Shown here: piece after piece, positions 1-6,380 of the stretch | Layout of the letters: the number at the start of each line of letters is the position of its first letter | Numbering within the stretch: the stretch's first letter is position 1 | Position numbers and translations under genes: made by a program | Notes under the pieces: generated by a model | Told to the model about the DNA's origin: nothing | The model's input: the letters and a program-made list of their open reading frames with translations, nothing else | The model's database searches: none | DNA from: a bacterium | GTDB taxonomy: Bacteria > Verrucomicrobiota > Verrucomicrobiae > Opitutales > Opitutaceae | DNA: 9,350 bases | Direction of reading: 5' to 3' | Assembly (NCBI GenBank): GCA_021780625.1 | Contig: JAJXYI010000142.1 | Coordinates: 1-9,350 of the forward strand

Positions 1-1970
1 ACTTCGACGTCGATCCGGTCTGGGATGTGGCGGCGCGCGCGTGTGAGGAGGCGGTTCACTCGACCTCCGGCGATCTCCTGGTCTTCATGCCGGGTGCCTA
101 CGAGATTTCGCGGACCGTGCAGGCGGTGCAGGGGAGCCGCGCGCTGCGCGGGTGCGTCGTGTTTCCGCTTCACGGAGAGCTTCCGCCGGATGCGCAGGAC
201 CGGGCGGTGGCCAGGTATGACGCGCGCAAGATCATCGTGTCGACGAATGTCGCGGAGACCTCGCTGACCATCGACGGCGTCACAGCCGTGATCGACTGCG
301 GGCTCGCACGCATCGCCCGATACGACGCGAACCGGGGAATCAACACCCTGCTCATCGAGCGAATCCCGGTCGCCAGTGCGGACCAGCGGGCGGGGCGGGC
401 TGGTCGCACGGCGCCGGGCGTCTGCCTGAGGCTGTGGACGGAGCGGGAGCACGCGCAGCGTCCGAGGCAGGAGCTGCCCGAGGTGCGCCGGTTGGATCTC
501 GCGGAGGTCGTGTTGACGCTCAAAGCGGGCGGCATTGACGATCTACTGGGGTTCCCTTGGCTGGAGAAGCCCGACCCGCGAGCGGTCGAGCGGGCGGAGG
601 GGCTGCTGATCGACCTCGGGGCGCTGGCCGCCCGACGCGGCGGCGGTCACTCGACGATCACGGAACTAGGGCGCCGCATGCTGCGTTTCCCGGTGCATCC
701 GCGTTACGCCCGCATGTTTCTGGAGGCGGACCGTCGCGGGTGCGTGCGCTCGGTCGCGTTGATGGCGGCGCTCACGCAGGGACGGAATTTTCTCCTCCGA
801 GGCGTGCCTAAGGACGTCGATCGTGCGCGCGAGGACCTGCTTGGCGACGAGCCGGAGAGCGACTTTTTCCTGCTGATGCGCGCCTGGCGTTATGCCGACA
901 GGAACCAATACCAGCTCGACGCCTGCCGCCGCCTGGGAATCCACGCGCAGGCGGCGCGGCAGGTGGGTCCGCTCTTCGAGCAATTTTTGGAGATCGCGGA
1001 GAAGGAGGGGCTTTCGGTTGCCGAGCATCGGGTCGATGGAGCGGAGGTTCGAAAGTGCGTGCTCGCCGGCTTCTCGGACCACGTGGCGCATCGGCTCGAT
1101 GAGGGCACGCTTCGGTGCGACGTCGTGCACGGCCGCCGCGGCGTCCTGGCTCGCGAGAGCGCGGTGCAGTCCGCGCCGCTGATCGTGGCCGCGGAGATCA
1201 GCGAAGTGGAGGGCAGGGGCGGCGAGGTGAACGTGCTGCTGAGCCTGGGCACGGCGATCGAGGAGGCCTGGCTGAAGGAGTTGTATCCCGACGACCTGGT
1301 CGCCGTGCGCGGCGTGGTCTACGACGAACACTCGAAGCGCGTCGTCGCGCGCCGCGAAAAGCGCTTCCGCGACCTCGTGCTCGAGGCGAAGTCCAGCGCG
1401 GACGACGTGCCGCTCTCGGAGGCGGCGGCGCTGCTGACCCGCGAGGTCGCAGCCGGGCGGATACGCATCGAGGCCTGGGACGACACCGTCGAGCAGTGGA
1501 TCGTGCGCGTGAACCGCCTGGCCGAATGGTTCCCCGAGCTCGAGGTGAACGTGCTCACGGAGGCCGACCGGGCGACGCTCGTGGAGCAAATCTGTTACGG
1601 CGAGACCAGCGCCCGCGGGGTGCGTGAGAAGCCCGTGATGCCGATCCTGCGCGACTGGCTGACCGCCGAGCAGCTCGCGGTCCTCGACAGTTACCTACCG
1701 GAGCGCCTCACGATGGCGAACGGCCGCCGTGCGAAGATCACCTACCACCCCGAGGGCCCCCCGGTGCTGAGTGCGCGGATACAGGAGCTCTACGGCGTCG
1801 AGGGTCGCTTCGCGATCGGCCACGGCCGTGTGCCCGTGAAGATCGAGGTGCTTGCGCCCAACCAGCGTCCGATCCAAGTCACCGAGGACCTGACCAGCTT
1901 CTGGCGGGACATGTATCCGAAGGTGAAGGCCGAGCTGTCGCGCCGCTATCCGCGCCACGAGTGGCGCTGA
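1..1970 (+). CDS. hrpB: ATP-dependent RNA helicase HrpB, DEAH-box family (5' end missing)
   Basis: A superfamily 2 DEAH helicase, read in the frame that starts at base 3 and is open to the left edge. About 655 codons are present. HrpB proteins are usually a little over 800 residues, so the N-terminal RecA lobe with Walker A and the DEAH box lies outside the window. Visible in order: the start of the second RecA lobe (LVFMPG, about 81-98), PLHGELP, motif V (STNVAETSLTI, about 240-272), motif VI (QRAGRAGR, 384-407), and a helicase-associated region containing RFPVHPRYARM. The end is a typical HrpB C-terminal domain (LQELYG-like and RPIQVTEDL segments, then SFWRDMYPKVKAELSRRYPRHEW). HrpA lacks this domain, which is why I choose HrpB. 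The family is linked to RNA metabolism, but the role of HrpB is poorly defined. The stop is TGA, 13 bases before the converging transpeptidase stop. No frameshift is seen. Confidence 0.88.
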   Translation, partial: FDVDPVWDVAARACEEAVHSTSGDLLVFMPGAYEISRTVQAVQGSRALRGCVVFPLHGELPPDAQDRAVARYDARKIIVSTNVAETSLTIDGVTAVIDCGLARIARYDANRGINTLLIERIPVASADQRAGRAGRTAPGVCLRLWTEREHAQRPRQELPEVRRLDLAEVVLTLKAGGIDDLLGFPWLEKPDPRAVERAEGLLIDLGALAARRGGGHSTITELGRRMLRFPVHPRYARMFLEADRRGCVRSVALMAALTQGRNFLLRGVPKDVDRAREDLLGDEPESDFFLLMRAWRYADRNQYQLDACRRLGIHAQAARQVGPLFEQFLEIAEKEGLSVAEHRVDGAEVRKCVLAGFSDHVAHRLDEGTLRCDVVHGRRGVLARESAVQSAPLIVAAEISEVEGRGGEVNVLLSLGTAIEEAWLKELYPDDLVAVRGVVYDEHSKRVVARREKRFRDLVLEAKSSADDVPLSEAAALLTREVAAGRIRIEAWDDTVEQWIVRVNRLAEWFPELEVNVLTEADRATLVEQICYGETSARGVREKPVMPILRDWLTAEQLAVLDSYLPERLTMANGRRAKITYHPEGPPVLSARIQELYGVEGRFAIGHGRVPVKIEVLAPNQRPIQVTEDLTSFWRDMYPKVKAELSRRYPRHEWR

Positions 1971-1983
1971 GCCGTGCGGCCGT

Positions 1984-2550
1984 TCAGTCGACGATCATCA
2001 CCTGGTCGCCGGGGCGGACCCACTCGTGGAGCTCAACCACGTCGAGGTTGCGCATGAGCACGCAGCCCGCGCTCAAGGCCTCGCCGATGCGGGCCTCGTG
2101 GTTGGTGCCGTGGATGTAGATGTACCGGTCGTACGTGTCGACCTCGCCCCCGCGGTTCACCCCTGGCTCCAGCCCGCGCAGCCAGAGGATTCGGCTCGTG
2201 ATCAGGTTGGTCTCCTGGTCGGCGCCCGGGATTTCGCTGAAGTGCTGGCCGGTGGGAATCCGCGAGCGATACACCATGCCGGGCGGTTGCCCCCCGCCAA
2301 TCCGCTCGGCGATTTCGTGCAGGCCGCGGGGCGTTCCGAGGGACCCTTTTACATTGGAGGGTGGACGGCGGGAAGTGGATATCGGATAGGCTTTTACCAG
2401 CGAATTGCCTCGGAAGAACTGCAGCGTGTGCGTGGCGATCCGCACATAAAGGAGCCGTTCTGTGGGCTTGATACCAAGGCGATCACAAGTTTTGGTGACC
2501 CATTCGACAGGTGAACTTATGAGCAATGCATCGTCCTTCACGGTAGGCAT
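1984..2550 (-). CDS. L,D-transpeptidase, YkuD catalytic domain
   Basis: A short YkuD-family protein of 188 residues from the ATG at 2550. The domain begins near residue 33 (LLYVRIATHTLQFF). It contains GTPRGLHEI (72-80), the conserved His in IHGTN (His147) and the nucleophile in SAGC (Cys163). Such enzymes form 3-3 diaminopimelate cross-links or attach proteins to peptidoglycan. I see no signal peptide, lipobox or peptidoglycan-binding domain, so export is unexplained. After GC the usual (I/V)R(M/L) reads VLM, so the common Arg is missing. The start is uncertain. An in-frame TTG at 2526 has AAGGA seven bases upstream, and using it gives 180 residues and nearly removes the overlap with asd. 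A GTG at 2445 would still keep the domain. The gene converges on hrpB and diverges from asd, whose product feeds diaminopimelate synthesis. Confidence 0.87.
   Translation of the reverse strand: MPTVKDDALLISSPVEWVTKTCDRLGIKPTERLLYVRIATHTLQFFRGNSLVKAYPISTSRRPPSNVKGSLGTPRGLHEIAERIGGGQPPGMVYRSRIPTGQHFSEIPGADQETNLITSRILWLRGLEPGVNRGGEVDTYDRYIYIHGTNHEARIGEALSAGCVLMRNLDVVELHEWVRPGDQVMIVD
2448..2454 (+). promoter_or_regulatory. Strong SD-like site before an alternative GTG start of asd
   Basis: AAAGGAG is followed after seven bases by GTG at 2462, which is in frame with asd. Using it would add 19 residues (MGLIPRRSQVLVTHSTGEL) ahead of the usual Asd start. The extension does not look like part of the family, and the bases also encode Leu-Leu-Tyr of the transpeptidase on the other strand. 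I therefore keep ATG 2519 as the main start. Confidence 0.3.
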
Positions 2551-3556
2551 CGTCGGTGCGACGGGTGCCGTCGGTCAAGAACTGCTGCAACTGGTGCACG
2601 AGCGGGCCTTCCCGTTCGCCCGGTTGCGCCTTTTTGCGTCGGCTCGTTCGGCCGGCAAACAGGTCACGGTCGCCGGCAAAACCTACACGGTGGAAGAGGC
2701 GAAGCCGGGCGTGTTCGCGGATGTCGATGTGGCGTTTTTCGCCGCTGGCGGTTCCGTCACGCGCGCTCTTGCCCCCGATGCGATCAAGGCGGGCTGCCTG
2801 GTGATCGACAAGAGCTCGGCGTTCCGCATGGAGCCCGACGTCCCGTTGGTGATCCCCGAGATCAATCCGCAGGACCTGCGCAACCACAAGGGCCTGATCG
2901 CGAATCCGAACTGCTCGACCGCGGTGACGCTCATGGCGTTGTGGCCCCTGCACAAGGCCTTCGGCCTGAAGCGCTATTTTGCGGCGACCTACCAGTCCGT
3001 GTCCGGCACGGGGGCGGAGGCGGTGCGTGAGCTCGACGACCAGGTGAATGCCATCGTAACCGGCAAGCCGGTCGTGAAGAAGGTCTATCCGTACCAGATC
3101 GCCTACAATCTCATCCCGCAGATCGATTCCTTCGGCGCCGACGGCTACACGGGCGAGGAGAACAAGATGATGATCGAGAGCCGCAAGATCATGGGCCTCC
3201 CGAACCTGAAGGTTTCCGCAACCTGCATCCGCGTGCCGGTCGTCCGCGCCCACTCGATTGCCGTCAACGCGGAGTTCGAACGCCCGGTCAACGTCGCCGA
3301 GGCCCGTGCGGCCGTCGCTGCGTTCCCCGGGGCGGAACTGGTGGACGATCCCGCGAACCGGAAATATCCGACCCCGCTGGACTTTGCCCGCAAGGTTAAG
3401 TGCGGCGTCGGCCGTATCCGCGTGGACACTGCACTGGACAACGGACTGGCACTGTGGGTCAGCGGCGACAACCTCTGGAAGGGCGCCGCGCTCAACGCCG
3501 TCCAGAACGCCGAACTTATGATCCGCGAGGGCTGGCTCAAGCCCAAGCGCGCCTGA
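2519..3556 (+). CDS. asd: Aspartate-semialdehyde dehydrogenase
   Basis: Reduces L-aspartyl-4-phosphate to L-aspartate 4-semialdehyde with NADPH in the cytoplasm. This is the branch point to lysine/diaminopimelate, threonine and methionine. The protein has 345 residues, normal for the bacterial family. Visible: the dinucleotide loop GATGAVG (13-19) after VGIV, NPNCSTAV with catalytic Cys132, the YQSVSGTG segment (158-165), EENKMM (213-218), and RVPVVRAHS with the probable acid-base His245. ATG 2519 is chosen because the Rossmann strand follows within ten residues, as is usual, and AGGTGA lies four bases upstream. An alternative GTG at 2462 has a stronger SD-like site. The 5' end overlaps the transpeptidase, so the asd promoter must lie within that gene. 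No aspartokinase gene is adjacent in the window. Confidence 0.96.
   Translation: MSNASSFTVGIVGATGAVGQELLQLVHERAFPFARLRLFASARSAGKQVTVAGKTYTVEEAKPGVFADVDVAFFAAGGSVTRALAPDAIKAGCLVIDKSSAFRMEPDVPLVIPEINPQDLRNHKGLIANPNCSTAVTLMALWPLHKAFGLKRYFAATYQSVSGTGAEAVRELDDQVNAIVTGKPVVKKVYPYQIAYNLIPQIDSFGADGYTGEENKMMIESRKIMGLPNLKVSATCIRVPVVRAHSIAVNAEFERPVNVAEARAAVAAFPGAELVDDPANRKYPTPLDFARKVKCGVGRIRVDTALDNGLALWVSGDNLWKGAALNAVQNAELMIREGWLKPKRA
2534..2538 (-). promoter_or_regulatory. Possible ribosome binding site for a TTG start of the L,D-transpeptidase
   Basis: AAGGA on the minus strand lies seven bases before an in-frame TTG at 2526-2524. This is the best-placed SD-like site near the 5' end and favours the shorter protein. 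It also lies inside the first codons of asd on the other strand, so it could be chance. Confidence 0.35.
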
Positions 3557-3566
3557 TTTCACCCGG

Positions 3567-3601
3567 ACGCCGGAAGCCTCGCTCCCTCGGACTTCCGGCG
3601 T
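3567..3601 (+). terminator. GC-rich hairpin after asd, probable terminator without U-tract
   Basis: ACGCCGGAAG at 3567-3576 pairs perfectly with CTTCCGGCGT at 3592-3601 around a 15-base loop, ten bases after the asd stop. No T-run follows, so it is not a classic intrinsic terminator. It may end transcription weakly or protect the 3' end. The rest of the asd-tRNA gap (3602-3664) shows no other clear element. Confidence 0.5.
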
Positions 3602-3658
3602 GGCGCGGCAGGATTAAACCCTTGCCAGAGCGCCGAGGCTCCCGCTTAGCTGGGCCCT

Positions 3659-3674
3659 CTAGCCGGACGGCTAG
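3659..3674. repeat. 16-bp near-perfect palindrome across the tRNA-Val 5' end
   Basis: CTAGCCG at 3659-3665 and CGGCTAG at 3668-3674 are perfect inverted repeats separated by GA. The left arm is mostly the tRNA 5' leader. The right arm is bases 4-10 of the tRNA, so the leader could pair with the acceptor strand before processing. Confidence 0.6.
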
Positions 3675-3741
3675 CTCAGTTGGTTAGAGCATCTCGTTTA
3701 CACCGAGGGGGTCGGGGGTTCGAGTCCCTCGCCGTCCACCA
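3665..3741 (+). tRNA. tRNA-Val, anticodon UAC, with encoded CCA
   Basis: A full cloverleaf can be drawn by hand. The acceptor stem GGACGGC (3665-3671) pairs perfectly with GCCGTCC (3731-3737), and A plus CCA follow in the DNA. The D stem is GCTC/GAGC. The anticodon stem TCTCG/CGAGG closes the loop TTTACAC, giving anticodon TAC (UAC), which reads GUA and probably other Val codons by wobble. There is a five-base variable region, a T stem GGGGG/CCCTC and a TTCGAGT loop. Length is 77 with CCA. It lies 42 bases before ilvN on the same strand, with no hairpin between. I found no repeat of its 3' end in the window, so there is no sign of an integrated element. Confidence 0.97.
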
Positions 3742-3783
3742 TTCGCACTTCGCCTGCCGCAAATCCCACTCAAATAAGTTCCC

Positions 3784-4257
3784 ATGATGCGCCACACGAT
3801 CTCGGTTCTCGTTGAAAACAAGTTCGGCGTCCTCGCTCGCGTCGCCGGAATGTTTTCCGGTCGCGGTTTCAACATCGACTCGCTCAACGTCGCCCCGACC
3901 CACGACCCCTCGCTGTCCCGGATCACCGTGGTGCTCAAGGGCGATGAGTCCTCGCTCGACCTCGCCGTGAAGCAGCTGCGCAAGCTGGTCAACGTCGTCG
4001 AGGTCGTCGACTTCAAGGAGGGACAGGCGGTCATTCGCGAACTGATCCTGGTGAAGGTGAAGGCGAGCTCAAAGACCCGCTCGGAGATCATGCAGATCTG
4101 CGACATCTTCCGCGCGAAGATCGTGAACGTCGGCCACGACTCGGTCATCGTCGAGGCGACCGGTGCCGAAGACAAGGTCGGCGCCTTCCTCAATCTTCTG
4201 GATCCCTTCGGCATCCTCGAACTCGCCCGCACGGGCGTCCTCGCGCTCAAACGCTGA
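3784..4257 (+). CDS. ilvN: Acetolactate synthase, small (regulatory) subunit
   Basis: The regulatory subunit of acetohydroxyacid synthase, which makes acetolactate and acetohydroxybutyrate for valine, leucine and isoleucine. In this family it activates the catalytic subunit and carries feedback inhibition by valine. It has 157 residues, the usual short form. An N-terminal ACT domain (about 4-77) contains [13 protein letters not shown] and GRGFNIDSL, followed by SRITVV. The C-terminal domain contains ELILVKVKA and ends [16 protein letters not shown]. The start may be ATG 3784 or the next ATG at 3787. No SD sequence is seen, and the preceding bases are GTTCCC. The catalytic gene ilvB, usually directly upstream, is absent: tRNA-Val and asd are there instead. 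The ilvC gene follows after 79 bases and is probably co-transcribed. The ilvH symbol is equally usable. Confidence 0.95.
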   Translation: MMRHTISVLVENKFGVLARVAGMFSGRGFNIDSLNVAPTHDPSLSRITVVLKGDESSLDLAVKQLRKLVNVVEVVDFKEGQAVIRELILVKVKASSKTRSEIMQICDIFRAKIVNVGHDSVIVEATGAEDKVGAFLNLLDPFGILELARTGVLALKR

Positions 4258-4336
4258 GTTCGGCTCGCCACGTCTCACAACCACGCATCCCAACCTCAAA
4301 CGCATCACGAATTCCCAACAGCGGATTCCTTTCAAC
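4258..4336 (+). promoter_or_regulatory. C-rich, G-poor ilvN-ilvC spacer, possible Rho-loading (rut-like) leader
   Basis: By hand count the 79 bases hold 32 C but only 11 G, unlike the coding sequence on either side. C residues recur in YC pairs and no strong hairpin is visible. Such stretches are typical of Rho loading sites and also of unstructured leaders that help translation without an SD sequence. The spacer ends ATTCCTTTCAAC directly before ilvC. Function is inferred from composition only. Confidence 0.3.
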
Positions 4337-5362
4337 ATGCCTGCCAAAGTATACACCGACAAAGACGCCGATCTCGGCGTGTTCTCCAATAAGACGATCG
4401 CCGTGCTCGGCTACGGCTCCCAGGGTCATGCGCACGCGCTGAACCTCAAGGACAGCGGCTGCAAGGTCATCATCGGCCTCTACAAGGGCTCGAAGTCCAG
4501 GGCCGTCGCCGAGAAGCACGGCTTCGAGGTGTTCGACACCGCCGAGGCGGTCCGCCGTGCGGACGTCATCATGGTCGGCCTGCCTGACATGAAGCAGGCG
4601 GACGTCTACACGAAGGACATCGCCCCCAATCTTTCCAAGGGCAAGTGCCTGCTCTTCTCGCACGGCCTCTCGATCCACTTCGGCTTGATCAAGGTTCCCT
4701 CCGATGTGGACGTGATCATGGTCGCCCCGAAGGGCCCGGGCCACATGGTCCGCCGCCTCTACACCGAAGGCAAGGGCATGCCCGCCCTGATCGCGGTGTA
4801 CCAGAACAAGTCCAAGCAGGCGAAGAAGATCGCCCTCGGCTGGGCGAAGGGCATCGGCTCCACGCGCGCCGGCGTGCTCGAGACGAGCTTCAAGGAAGAG
4901 ACCGAGACGGATCTCTTCGGCGAGCAGGCCGTGCTCTGCGGCGGCGCCTCGGCGCTCGTCCAGGCGGGCTTCGAGACCCTCGTCGAGGCCGGTTACCAGC
5001 CCGAGATGGCCTACTTCGAGTGCCTGCACGAGCTGAAGCTCATCTGCGATCTCATGTACGAGTCCGGCATCGCTGGCATGCGCTTCTCGATTTCCGAGAC
5101 GGCCAAGTATGGTGACATCACCCGCGGCCCGCGCGTCGTCAACAAGCAGACCAAGGCCGAGATGAAGAAGATCCTCAAGGAGATCCAGTCCGGCCAGTTC
5201 ACCCGCGAGTGGGTGAAGGAGTACAAGGGCGGTCTGAAGAACTACAACAAGCTCCTGAAGAAGGGCGAACAGCACCAGATCGAGAAGACCGGTGCCCGCC
5301 TTCGCAGCATGATGCCTTGGATGGCCAAGAAGAACATCAAGGGCGTCCAGGCCGCGTACTGA
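4337..5362 (+). CDS. ilvC: Ketol-acid reductoisomerase (NADP+), class I
   Basis: Isomerises and reduces acetolactate or acetohydroxybutyrate to the dihydroxy acids, the second common step to valine and isoleucine. It needs Mg2+. The 341-residue length fits the short class I form. Visible: the Rossmann loop [10 protein letters not shown] (25-34) and the cofactor loop GLYKGSKS (47-54), whose serines and lack of an acidic end residue suggest NADPH. Also seen are APKGPGH (130-136, Lys132), the metal-binding set TDLFGE (Asp192, Glu196) and FECLHE (Glu228, Glu232), and the substrate serine region RFSIS (249-253). ATG 4337 is chosen because [14 protein letters not shown] is a typical start; the frame stays open further upstream inside ilvN. 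No SD sequence precedes it. Apart from two early AAA codons lysines are almost all AAG, suggesting high expression. A strong hairpin follows. Confidence 0.98.
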   Translation: MPAKVYTDKDADLGVFSNKTIAVLGYGSQGHAHALNLKDSGCKVIIGLYKGSKSRAVAEKHGFEVFDTAEAVRRADVIMVGLPDMKQADVYTKDIAPNLSKGKCLLFSHGLSIHFGLIKVPSDVDVIMVAPKGPGHMVRRLYTEGKGMPALIAVYQNKSKQAKKIALGWAKGIGSTRAGVLETSFKEETETDLFGEQAVLCGGASALVQAGFETLVEAGYQPEMAYFECLHELKLICDLMYESGIAGMRFSISETAKYGDITRGPRVVNKQTKAEMKKILKEIQSGQFTREWVKEYKGGLKNYNKLLKKGEQHQIEKTGARLRSMMPWMAKKNIKGVQAAY

Positions 5363-5384
5363 GCGGTTCGCGCACCCTCCGTTT

Positions 5385-5414
5385 GAAGAAGGCGGCCCCC
5401 GGGCCGCCTTCTTC
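5385..5414 (+). terminator. Perfect 14-bp hairpin after ilvC, probable terminator
   Basis: GAAGAAGGCGGCCC (5385-5398) and GGGCCGCCTTCTTC (5401-5414) are exact inverted repeats with two bases between; the real loop will be four or more. It starts 22 bases after the ilvC stop. The lower stem is A/G on one side and C/T on the other, but no T-run follows the right arm. It most likely ends the ilvNC transcript and separates it from hemC. Being symmetric, it could act on either strand. Confidence 0.72.
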
Positions 5415-5486
5415 GTATCCGGAGTCCGGTGCCGATGTGAAAATTCCGACTCGATTCCCGTTTCCCCGTCCCCGATCCTTCGGCCC

Positions 5487-6341
5487 ATGTCCTCGCTCGT
5501 CATTGCCACCCGCAAGAGTCCGCTCGCACTCGCGCAGACGGAAATGGTCGCGGCGCATCTGCGCGCTGTGCTCGGGGTCGAGACCCGTCTCATGAAAATG
5601 GTGACAACCGGCGACCGGCAGACCCAATGGTCGCTCGAACAGCAGGGTGGAAAGGGGCTGTTCACCAAGGAGCTCGAACAGGCCCTGCTTCGCGGCGAGG
5701 CCGACATCGCCGTGCACAGCACCAAGGACCTGCCCGGCGAAATGCCCGAGGGGCTCGCAATCGCGGGCTACATGCCACGCGCCGATGCCCGGGACGTGCT
5801 GGTGCGGCGGGTGGACACGCCGGTCCCCGCCTCGATCGCAACCGGCAGCCCGCGCCGGCGGCTGCAGCTTGCCACGCTCTATCCGAAGGCCGTGTTCAGC
5901 GAGATCCGCGGCAACGTCGACACGCGTCTCAGGAAGATCGCCAGCGACCATGTCGCCGATGCGACGATGCTCGCGGCGGCCGGCCTGGCCCGGCTCGGGA
6001 TCGCGTCCTGGCCGGATCTCGAATTCGTACCCCTGCCGATCGACCAGATGGTGCCCGCGGTCGGTCAGGCGGCCATCGGAATCCAGTGCCGGGCCGGCGA
6101 GGAGTCCCGGTTCGCACGCGCCTTCGACGCCGCCACCGCCCGCGCGGTGGTCGTGGAACGCGCGCTCCAGACCGCACTCGGCGGCGGATGTCACACCGCC
6201 TTCGCCGCCCATGTCGCGGGCGACACTCTTCACGTGTTTCACGAGTCCTGCGGGCGCCGCAGGTTCGACCTGACCGCGGCCGATTTCGCGGAGCCCGACG
6301 CGGCCGCGTCGAGGGTCCTCCACGCGCTCGGCCTCCGCTGA
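5487..6341 (+). CDS. hemC: Hydroxymethylbilane synthase (porphobilinogen deaminase)
   Basis: Joins four porphobilinogen molecules into linear hydroxymethylbilane on a covalent dipyrromethane cofactor, in the cytoplasm. Visible: IATRKSPLALAQ (6-17), GGKGLFTKELE (54-64), HSTKDLP with catalytic Asp81, TGSPRRR (119-125, for the usual GTSSLRR), IRGNVDTRLRK (140-150), and the cofactor Cys235 in GGGCHTA. The protein has 284 residues against about 310 in many bacteria. Only 49 residues follow the cofactor Cys, where E. coli has about 70, so the third domain is compact. ATG 5487 follows ATCCTTCGGCCC with no SD sequence. The gene begins 72 bases after the ilvC hairpin, and hemD follows after 39 bases. 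Between the hairpin and the start I see only the short palindrome CCGGAGTCCGG at 5419-5429 and no convincing promoter. Confidence 0.96.
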   Translation: MSSLVIATRKSPLALAQTEMVAAHLRAVLGVETRLMKMVTTGDRQTQWSLEQQGGKGLFTKELEQALLRGEADIAVHSTKDLPGEMPEGLAIAGYMPRADARDVLVRRVDTPVPASIATGSPRRRLQLATLYPKAVFSEIRGNVDTRLRKIASDHVADATMLAAAGLARLGIASWPDLEFVPLPIDQMVPAVGQAAIGIQCRAGEESRFARAFDAATARAVVVERALQTALGGGCHTAFAAHVAGDTLHVFHESCGRRRFDLTAADFAEPDAAASRVLHALGLR

Positions 6342-6380
6342 GCCACCGATTCCAATCGCTTCACAATCCTTTCGCAGTCC

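Noticed and set aside
1959..1990. A bidirectional terminator between hrpB and the transpeptidase
   Set aside because: Only 13 bases separate the stops. The pairing seen (GCCG/CGGC with a two-base loop) is too weak.
2483..3562. A 359-codon minus-strand frame opposite asd
   Set aside because: It mirrors asd almost end to end, has low-complexity Arg/Asp/His-rich content, and carries no motif.
3622..3651. TTGCCA then TTAGCT at 18-base spacing as a tRNA-Val promoter
   Set aside because: The -35-like box is fair, but the -10-like box matches TATAAT at only two positions.
3665..3741. tRNA-Val as an integration site
   Set aside because: No second copy of the tRNA 3' end, no integrase and no mobile gene is present. 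Both neighbours are core metabolic genes.
4247..5725. A 492-codon open frame on the minus strand across ilvC
   Set aside because: It is antisense to an unmistakable ilvC, crosses the ilvC hairpin and enters hemC, and resembles no protein family. Long antisense frames are expected in GC-rich, codon-biased genes.
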